The notes beneath the pieces are model-generated. The model saw only the letters and a program-made list of their open reading frames with translations. It ran no database searches and was not told where the DNA came from. Positions 1 through 4,895 of a DNA stretch of 6,064 nt are shown here, one piece after another; within the stretch, counting starts at the first letter, position 1, and each line of letters opens with the position of its first letter. The position numbers and the translations under genes are program-made. Source of the DNA: an uncultured Alphaproteobacteria bacterium (GTDB lineage: Bacteria > Pseudomonadota > Alphaproteobacteria > Thalassobaculales > Thalassobaculaceae); contig CALIMD010000337.1 in the NCBI GenBank assembly GCA_938028645.1, forward strand, positions 1 through 6,064, written 5' to 3'.

Positions 1-486
1 GGAAAAGCAAAAGCTTGGGGAATGTTTGAAGATCGATTTGGAAACGTGAGAAAACAATTTTCCGTCGAAATTGATGGTAGATGGAATGGCAAGATACTCC
101 GACTAGAGGAGGACTTCACTTATATCGATGGAGAACTAGAAAAACGAATTTGGACCATAAAAAAAGAAGATGGCAGGAAATATAAAGGGTATGCTGACGA
201 TATTATCGGAACAGCTTTGGGTGAATGTCGCGGGAATACATTAACTTGGCAGTATGACATGAAGATAAAAATAAATGGTCGTTCTGTTAATGTGCACTTT
301 AATGACCGCATGTACCTTCAACCTGAAGGTGTTTTACTGAGTAAGGCAAAGGTGAGCAAATTGGGTGTCGTAATTGGGGCAGTTACCCTGACATTCATCA
401 AAAATCAACCTAATTCTGCTCCTGAAAACTATATTCCTTGGTCACTGCAAGCCGTTTTCGGATCACAGCCAGAACCCATCCGATAA
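1..486 (+). CDS. DUF3833 family protein, 5' end outside the window
   Basis: The frame is open from base 1. The seven codons before the first ATG (22) encode GKAKAWG, which continues the conserved DUF3833 stretch (AWGMFEDRFG), so that ATG is internal and the true start lies left of the window. Family-typical features, counted from the internal Met: FEDRFGNV (2-9), an FSVEIDGRWNGK segment (13-24), a DGELEKRIW strand (37-44), ADDIIGTALG (58-67), GNTLTWQY (71-78) and the terminal strand KLGVVIGAVTLTF (113-125). DUF3833 proteins are about 170-190 residue, beta-rich proteins of unknown function, usually with an N-terminal lipoprotein or signal segment that would be in the missing part. They often sit beside SDR, NTF2-like and fatty-acid-modifying genes, which fits the neighbours here. 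The last 27 residues do not look like the family and lie antisense over the NTF2-like gene (77 bp overlap). The natural end may be near 413 if one A is missing at 400-404. Family call firm; C-terminus doubtful. Confidence 0.85.
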   Translation, partial: GKAKAWGMFEDRFGNVRKQFSVEIDGRWNGKILRLEEDFTYIDGELEKRIWTIKKEDGRKYKGYADDIIGTALGECRGNTLTWQYDMKIKINGRSVNVHFNDRMYLQPEGVLLSKAKVSKLGVVIGAVTLTFIKNQPNSAPENYIPWSLQAVFGSQPEPIR

Positions 487-856
487 ATGGAATTTTCTCA
501 TAAAACTCCCGCGCTGCATCCCAGTAGTCGGTGTGTTCTACAATTAGCCCCGTATGATCAAAAACGAGAATGCTCGTTCCGTTAAACATCCAGGGATTTC
601 CTTTAAGTTTTCCAGAAAAAGTCCATTCAATACAACCGCTGCTATCACCAGCGAATGACTTAGTGACCTTAAACGAGATATCTTTTATTTCCTCGAACAT
701 ATGAGAAAATATCATTTTCATTTCCTCAATGCCTTCTACGTCATTAAATGGATCTTTAAAGCGAATATTTGGCGCAACATGGATCGATATTTTGTCCAAA
801 GTTTCTGGACTAAGTTGTTCCAGAAACTTTATATATTCGTTGAGATCGACACTCAT
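410..856 (-). CDS. NTF2-like (SnoaL-fold) family protein
   Basis: This 148-residue protein has the size and pattern of the NTF2/SnoaL alpha+beta-barrel superfamily. It has an N-terminal helix (about 4-22), a RFKDPFNDV strand/turn (32-40), a helical region (about 42-58), then beta strands including CIEWTFSGKLKG (75-86) and ILVFDHTGLIVEHTDYWD (96-113). The C-terminal stretch YEKIPFIGWVLAVIRKRL (119-136) is hydrophobic with basic residues, so it could be an amphipathic or membrane-touching helix. No catalytic residues can be assigned, and members range from enzymes to binding proteins. It is the last gene of the DUF6134-SDR-NTF2 operon. Its ATG overlaps the SDR stop as TAATG and no strong ribosome binding site precedes it, so translational coupling is likely. 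It resembles the NTF2-like proteins that accompany SDR and DUF3833 genes in proteobacterial lipid/photo-oxidative stress clusters; that role is inferred from context. Its TAG stop lies inside the end of the convergent DUF3833 frame. Confidence 0.85.
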   Translation of the reverse strand: MSVDLNEYIKFLEQLSPETLDKISIHVAPNIRFKDPFNDVEGIEEMKMIFSHMFEEIKDISFKVTKSFAGDSSGCIEWTFSGKLKGNPWMFNGTSILVFDHTGLIVEHTDYWDAAREFYEKIPFIGWVLAVIRKRLAVTKEYSFQEQN

Positions 857-1614
857 TATTTGAGCATTTTTTTGGTAAGAGCGAAGAACAGGCTATCCGG
901 CAGGAACTTAAGTAAAGTCATTGGGAAAGCTAGACGTTTTGGGAATGCTATTTCAAATTTTTTGGACCCAATACCCGCGAGAATACGCTTTGCGGCTTCT
1001 TCGGCTGATATGATGAAAGGCATCTCAAAATCGTTTTTATCAGTGAGCGGTGTTTCAACAAAACCAGGGTTGATAAGGCTTAGTCGAACATTATGCTCTA
1101 ATAGCTCCGGTCTCAAGGCCTCGCACATATTGATTATAGCCGCTTTACTGGCGCCGTATGCCGATGCAGAAGGAAGTCCTCGATAACCAGCTAACGATGC
1201 TACAACTACAATATGCCCTCGTTTTTCTTTTATGAACTTAGGAATAACTTCTGAAAGACCATGAACGATCCCCATAAAGTTGATCTCCATTAGATTTCTA
1301 ATTTGTTCTACGGAAAAATTGGTTGCAGGAACAGGGGTATGTGTTCCCGCATTTAAAATAACTAAGTCGATCTGGCCCAACGTTTTCTCAATTGCACGTA
1401 CAGTTGAGATAGTTTTTTTGTGATTAGATACGTCAAGCGGAAAAGGGATGACTGTATCTAATGGACATTCGTTAACCAGGCTCAAAAGATCCTCTTTGGT
1501 GCGTGATGTTGCCGCTACGACCCAACCTTCTTTAACCATTAACTTAGAAAGAGCACGCCCTATACCCTTGCCGGCTCCTGTAATCCAAACCCTCTTTTTT
1601 GAATGATTATTCAT
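856..1614 (-). CDS. Short-chain dehydrogenase/reductase (classical SDR)
   Basis: A 252-residue NAD(P)-dependent oxidoreductase with a full set of classical SDR motifs: the dinucleotide-binding TGAGKGIG (12-19), D61 in the PLDVS segment that contacts adenine, LNAG (87-90), and the tetrad N112 (in INFMG), S140, Y153 and K157 (YGASK). NPG (182-184) and ETPL follow. S37-R38 after the second strand (ATSRTKED) suggests an NADP(H) preference, since a basic residue is present and the usual NAD-selecting acid is absent. The C-terminal part (about 205-252) is hydrophobic and rich in Leu/Phe/Lys, as in SDRs acting on lipid-like substrates near membranes; the substrate cannot be read from sequence. The ATG lies 6 bp after the DUF6134-like stop, with a weak purine stretch (GGGAAAA) upstream. 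Its stop overlaps the start of the NTF2-like gene. The SDR + NTF2-like + DUF3833 combination points to the lipid/oxidative-stress cluster type, so fatty-acid or lipid redox chemistry is a reasonable but unproven guess. Confidence 0.93.
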   Translation of the reverse strand: MNNHSKKRVWITGAGKGIGRALSKLMVKEGWVVAATSRTKEDLLSLVNECPLDTVIPFPLDVSNHKKTISTVRAIEKTLGQIDLVILNAGTHTPVPATNFSVEQIRNLMEINFMGIVHGLSEVIPKFIKEKRGHIVVVASLAGYRGLPSASAYGASKAAIINMCEALRPELLEHNVRLSLINPGFVETPLTDKNDFEMPFIISAEEAAKRILAGIGSKKFEIAFPKRLAFPMTLLKFLPDSLFFALTKKMLK

Positions 1615-1620
1615 TAGGTT

Positions 1621-2340
1621 TTATTTTTCCCGCGATGCAGAAGAACATTTTTGACAGAGATATTTTATATGGCTTCCGTCACTGCCAACAAATTCCATAC
1701 CGACCCAACGCTTCTTTTCATCATACCAAATTTCAGTCTCGAGGTCCCCCGTATAGGCATACCTCATAGCTTTGACTTTACCTTGTCCTGTTTCGATCAT
1801 TTCATATCCTTTTTCAACGATCTCTACATTATTCAACTCCCCAGTCAAAGTATTTAGGACCTTTTGTTGAGCTAAAACACTGGCATTCCAGTGGTTTGTG
1901 GGATAAATAGGCAATGATACCTGAAAACCTTCGTGATCGTTTGATACAGTTAAATAGTTAGAACGTTTTTGGGCTTTTAATGAGAATTTTCCCCCATCAT
2001 CGTTTACAAAGACCGACAAATCATGCAGTACACCGTCTTTCCAATTTGCTTGAGAAGAATACTCAAAAGAATACGCATTAATAAAAAGTATATCGATTTT
2101 TAAGCTGAATTTACTGGTAACAAATAAATCATTAGGGACGCCCTGAAAGTCAACAACATGTATGCCCACTCTCTTTCCTTCTCTAACAACATCAAAAATA
2201 ATTTGATCGCCGTAGAGCTCGAACGGGTTTGTATCTATTAGCGGCAATTTATAAATGTCCGCGGTCAATATGGGTGTACCTACAATATTCAGCAAAATGG
2301 AAATAATGAATATTTTAAAGAAGGAAAAAATAATAGTCAC
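1621..2340 (-). CDS. DUF6134/DUF3108-like secreted protein
   Basis: A 239-residue protein with a hydrophobic N-terminus (about 4-21, only one Lys at position 9). A plausible signal peptidase site follows A27 (ILTA|D), so it is probably periplasmic or membrane-anchored. The mature part is beta-rich and carries motifs I associate with DUF6134 (a DUF3108 relative): VREGKRVGIHVVDF (52-65), YSSQANWKDGVLHDL (94-108), a TNHWNASVL segment (148-156), LTGELNNVE (165-173), YTGDLETEIWYDEKKRWVGMEF (196-217) and a final SHIKYL strand. The function of these domains is unknown. An unusual tail follows, with a CQKC pair (229-232) and then SSASREK. The start is GTG; a TGA lies in frame only two codons upstream, so no earlier start is possible, and no good Shine-Dalgarno site precedes it. 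It is the first gene of the three-gene minus-strand operon, 6 bp before the SDR. Domain assignment is from recalled motifs and should be treated as family-level. Confidence 0.75.
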   Translation of the reverse strand: MTIIFSFFKIFIISILLNIVGTPILTADIYKLPLIDTNPFELYGDQIIFDVVREGKRVGIHVVDFQGVPNDLFVTSKFSLKIDILFINAYSFEYSSQANWKDGVLHDLSVFVNDDGGKFSLKAQKRSNYLTVSNDHEGFQVSLPIYPTNHWNASVLAQQKVLNTLTGELNNVEIVEKGYEMIETGQGKVKAMRYAYTGDLETEIWYDEKKRWVGMEFVGSDGSHIKYLCQKCSSASREK

Positions 2341-2355
2341 GGAAGATCACTGTTT

Positions 2356-2361
2356 ATTATA
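2356..2361 (-). promoter_or_regulatory. Candidate -10 box for the DUF6134-SDR-NTF2 operon
   Basis: The 89-bp gap between the flavoprotein stop and the DUF6134-like GTG holds a perfect TATAAT on the minus strand. It would place transcription start near 2347-2350, giving a leader of only about 7-10 bases before the GTG at 2340. No convincing -35 hexamer was found at 16-18 bp spacing. The region is AT-rich, so a chance match is possible. It is the best candidate for separate transcription of this operon from the upstream CoA-transferase operon; read-through from upstream is equally possible because no terminator hairpin with a U-tract is visible in the gap. Confidence 0.3.
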
Positions 2362-2429
2362 TGGGATGATTAAACTAATGTATTTGGATATCGAGGAGGA
2401 ACCTTAGATCGTTTTCTTGAAACTTTAAA

Positions 2430-3980
2430 TCACTCTGCTGCTTCCTTTTGATCTTCTTTGTTGAGAAGGAATCCAGGCACACGACAACCAATCGGACAGC
2501 ATCGACCCGGCTGTTTATCCGGTTTTTTACCATCGGTACGAGTGAGCATGTCTCTATCCATTAACTGCTGCACTATTTCTTTTTTCTCTGCAACTGGATA
2601 ATTTCTCCATATCTCCCGTTTCATCGCTTCAGGCGATCCGCCACCATGAAGCGATATCACGGAATACCATCCTGCTTGATGCGATGCCGTTAAATCATCC
2701 ATTAATCGCATGGCTTGCATTCTTTTTGCCGCGGGGATGTTAGGGTTTCCTTGCATAACTTCTGATAAAGTCCCTGCGGTAATAGGATTATGATCCTCAT
2801 CAGGGGAAGGTAGCGCTACAATCAAACCACCAGATACATTGTGGGCAAGTCTATGCATGTCATAAATTTGAGTGGCCATTAATAACTTACCAATATTAGA
2901 GAACACAGGTTCTGGCATAATGTTACCGCTCCCATCTCTTTGACCATAAGTGGATGCAGCTACACCAGTCGCAAAGAACCCTTCAACAATTTTAATGAGT
3001 TCTACCATATCGTCACGAAGATGAGTATGACGCTCCGGGTCCAGTCCATTTGCCTCGATGATGCTTGCTCCAGCGCCAATTAAAAGATCCCCAAACCCCG
3101 CTCTGGCTGCTATACAGGAGTGTCTATGATGTGTCGCGTAAGCGTAGGTTAAGTGCTCTGACATGGATGTTTCCCCTTTAAGAAAAACTCTTTCCATCGG
3201 CACAAAAACATTATCAAAAATGACAATCCCCGTTGTCTGGCCATAGCGTTTTGAGAATACAGCAGCCTCCTCTCCCGGTCGACCGGCCGGTCGCGCCGAG
3301 ATTGTTATACCTTCCGCGTCTACTGGTACGGCACAACAGACGGCAAATGCCGTATCATCAGGCGTCATAGCCCTGCAGGGCATTACAATGAATCCATGCA
3401 TGTAAGGAGCCGACGTTACTATAGCTTTAGTCCCTGATATGACTATTCCATCCGGTCTTTCTTCTACGATATGCAGATAACTATTTATGTGCTGTTGTTG
3501 ATGGGGTTTTTTTGATCTATCACCCTTTGCATCGGTCATCGCTATGCCATAGCTCAGGTCTTTATCCTGCACTTCTATCATGAAGTCCCGAAACCGTTCA
3601 AAGTAACTTGTTCCTTCTTCTGCATCACATCTTTTTGTTGCCTGATATAGTCCATTGAAAGCGTCGTGAACCAAATAACGTTGCACGCATCCAGCCTCAC
3701 AACATAAAATTCTAATTGCCTCCAGTTTAGCCAGTAGATCGTCGGTTGTTCTATCTATATGGAGTAACCGGTTAACCATTTTGCCAGTTTCTTGCTCCCG
3801 GGCAAGCATCAATGGAGCAAATTCGGATTTTGACGCATAATCGTACGTTATTCCAATACCGTTTATTCCCGGCTGTAAAAGAGGCTCGTCAGCTACATTT
3901 TCGATCTGTCTCCCATCAATAAAAACCCGTGGGTTATACGATCGAAGACTATCTCTATATTCCTCAGTGGACTTCATCAT
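2430..3980 (-). CDS. HpaB/AbfD-superfamily flavoprotein (4-hydroxybutyryl-CoA dehydratase-like, atypical)
   Basis: A 516-residue member of the 4-hydroxyphenylacetate 3-hydroxylase / 4-hydroxybutyryl-CoA dehydratase superfamily, which has an acyl-CoA-dehydrogenase-like fold and binds FAD. By recalled alignment it follows Clostridium AbfD end to end: TEEYRDSLRSYNPRVF (5-20), HDAFNGLYQ (105-113), AMTDAKGDR (147-155), FDNVFVP (255-261), HHRHS (284-288), SGGLIVALPS (383-392) and SLHGGGSPEA (443-452). Q100 and T189 match AbfD Q101 and T190. Of the four [4Fe-4S] ligands, C98 (C99) and H285 (H292) are kept, but C103 is Y102 and C299 is A292. AbfD E257, Y296 and E455 correspond to T250, C289 and I442. 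Dehydratase activity is therefore unlikely. A tail of roughly 30 residues (485-516), absent from AbfD, contains CCPIGC (494-499). No HpaC-type flavin reductase is in the window, and the neighbours are a CoA-transferase and an acyl-CoA lyase, so a CoA-thioester substrate is inferred. Two ATGs stand in tandem (3980, 3977); the first is chosen because it is nearer to a GAGGGG site. Confidence 0.85.
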   Translation of the reverse strand: MMKSTEEYRDSLRSYNPRVFIDGRQIENVADEPLLQPGINGIGITYDYASKSEFAPLMLAREQETGKMVNRLLHIDRTTDDLLAKLEAIRILCCEAGCVQRYLVHDAFNGLYQATKRCDAEEGTSYFERFRDFMIEVQDKDLSYGIAMTDAKGDRSKKPHQQQHINSYLHIVEERPDGIVISGTKAIVTSAPYMHGFIVMPCRAMTPDDTAFAVCCAVPVDAEGITISARPAGRPGEEAAVFSKRYGQTTGIVIFDNVFVPMERVFLKGETSMSEHLTYAYATHHRHSCIAARAGFGDLLIGAGASIIEANGLDPERHTHLRDDMVELIKIVEGFFATGVAASTYGQRDGSGNIMPEPVFSNIGKLLMATQIYDMHRLAHNVSGGLIVALPSPDEDHNPITAGTLSEVMQGNPNIPAAKRMQAMRLMDDLTASHQAGWYSVISLHGGGSPEAMKREIWRNYPVAEKKEIVQQLMDRDMLTRTDGKKPDKQPGRCCPIGCRVPGFLLNKEDQKEAAE

Positions 3981-3990
3981 GTAACTATTT

Positions 3991-3996
3991 CCCCTC
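3991..3996 (-). promoter_or_regulatory. Shine-Dalgarno site of the HpaB/AbfD-like gene
   Basis: GAGGGG on the minus strand lies 10 bases before the first of two tandem ATG codons (3980) and 13 before the second (3977). This spacing favours the first ATG. It is the clearest ribosome binding site in the window and suggests that this gene is loaded independently, although it sits only 30 bp after the lyase gene in the same operon. Confidence 0.6.
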
Positions 3997-4010
3997 TAGA
4001 AGTCGCCCAA

Positions 4011-4895
4011 TCAATTTAAGTTTAAAGTTTCGAGTAAGTTTGCAATATCAACCGTTCTTTGTGCTTTTTCAACTATAGGATAATCAACAAAATAACCATC
4101 TATTTGAATAGAAGCTATCCCAGCTTTCTCCGCTTTTGCAAACTCATCAATAACTCTTTGAGACCATTTAACTTCCTCTGGATCAGGAGTAAATGTTTCG
4201 TTCGTTACAGGAACCTGATCTGGGTGAATACACATTTTCCCCTGAAACCCCAGCCCCAATATGTTTGAACACGATGAACGGAATGCATCATGTTCTTTGA
4301 TATGAATAAAAACAGTATCAACTGGTGGCTCCAGTTTTCCAAAACGCGATGCTAGAACCATCTCAGATCGGACCGGCAGAAGCTCATCTTCTTTAAGGGT
4401 CCATTCCATTCCCAAATCTCGCGTGTAATCACCGCCTCCAAATGCAAGACGTTTAACCCGCGTGTCTGCTCGTGCTATCTCACGTATATTCACGAGACCC
4501 ACCGCCGTTTCTATGATTGGCATCAAATCAATCGATCCATTAGGTAACCCTCGTTCCTGTTCTAGATTACCAAGTAACCAATCAATCGACCGAAGATCTT
4601 CTAAACTCTCTAGTTTTGGTAGAACAATACCATCCAAGTTTTCCGATACAATGGAACAAATATCTCCATAACAAAATTCTGTATCATAAGCGTTCACTCT
4701 AACAAAAACCGCACAGTTACGAGGCTGCTCTAGTGTTTTATTTATTAATTCTCGTGTGCTTTTCTTTTCAGATATTGCAACGGCATCTTCTAAATCTAAA
4801 ATCACAACGTCAGCGCCTAAACCAAGGGCCTTCTCAACCCGTCGCTCATGATTTCCTGGAGCGAATAAGTAAGATCTATTTGCATGTACTCTCAT
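4011..4895 (-). CDS. HpcH/HpaI aldolase / CitE-like acyl-CoA lyase
   Basis: A 294-residue TIM-barrel lyase of the CitE family (citrate lyase beta-like; relatives include malyl-CoA, beta-methylmalyl-CoA and citramalyl-CoA lyases). Motifs in order: RSYLFAPGNHERRVEKA (7-23), with the PGN loop that contacts CoA; DLEDAV (34-39); FVRVN (64-68), with the conserved Arg66; LPKLE (92-96); the Mg2+ ligand E129 in MPIIETAVG (125-133); the second ligand D156 in AFGGGDYTRDLG (151-162); and the signature GKMCIHPDQV (219-228). The expected chemistry is Mg2+-dependent retro-Claisen cleavage, or its reverse condensation, of a 3-hydroxyacyl-CoA such as malyl- or citramalyl-CoA; the exact substrate cannot be read. 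Length is normal for stand-alone CitE-like enzymes, and no citrate lyase alpha or acyl-carrier subunits are nearby, so it is not part of citrate lyase. Its ATG overlaps the CoA-transferase stop (ATGA), implying translational coupling and a joint role. Confidence 0.9.
   Translation of the reverse strand: MRVHANRSYLFAPGNHERRVEKALGLGADVVILDLEDAVAISEKKSTRELINKTLEQPRNCAVFVRVNAYDTEFCYGDICSIVSENLDGIVLPKLESLEDLRSIDWLLGNLEQERGLPNGSIDLMPIIETAVGLVNIREIARADTRVKRLAFGGGDYTRDLGMEWTLKEDELLPVRSEMVLASRFGKLEPPVDTVFIHIKEHDAFRSSCSNILGLGFQGKMCIHPDQVPVTNETFTPDPEEVKWSQRVIDEFAKAEKAGIASIQIDGYFVDYPIVEKAQRTVDIANLLETLNLN

Noticed and set aside
360..409. Transcription terminator for the minus-strand NTF2-like operon
   Set aside because: There is a short T-run on the minus strand but no stem-loop before it. 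The region codes for the conserved end of DUF3833.
701..1186. 161-codon open frame on the + strand
   Set aside because: It lies entirely antisense to the NTF2-like and SDR genes, both of which have clear family motifs. Its translation has no recognisable domain and there is no ribosome binding site.
2378..2407. Strong GAGGAGG ribosome-binding-like sequence and a 9-codon mini-ORF on the + strand in the 2341-2429 gap
   Set aside because: No + strand gene of meaningful length follows. The GAGGAGG is simply part of the mini-ORF, and on the minus strand it is a pyrimidine run.
2400..2411. Possible ECF/ChrR-type sigma-E -35 element (CGATCT on the minus strand)
   Set aside because: It differs from the TGATC core I recall and has no matching -10 element at suitable spacing.
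3277..3292. GC-rich overlapping palindromes (GGTCGACC and GACCGGCCGGTC)
   Set aside because: They fall inside the flavoprotein coding region and encode the Ala-Arg-Pro-Ala-Gly-Arg-Pro stretch. The symmetry comes from repeated codons; no second copy or regulatory context was seen.
2430..3980. Naming the gene hpaB (4-hydroxyphenylacetate 3-monooxygenase) or abfD
   Set aside because: The superfamily is clear, but the protein follows AbfD rather than HpaB in its motifs, lacks AbfD cluster and catalytic residues, and has no HpaC partner or aromatic-degradation neighbours here.
2419..4031. 11-bp exact inverted repeat (TTTAAAGTTTC) at 2419-2429 and 4021-4031 flanking the flavoprotein gene
   Set aside because: A few exact 11-bp inverted matches are expected by chance in a 6-kb AT-leaning window. 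One copy is inside the lyase coding sequence and there is no target duplication or transposase.
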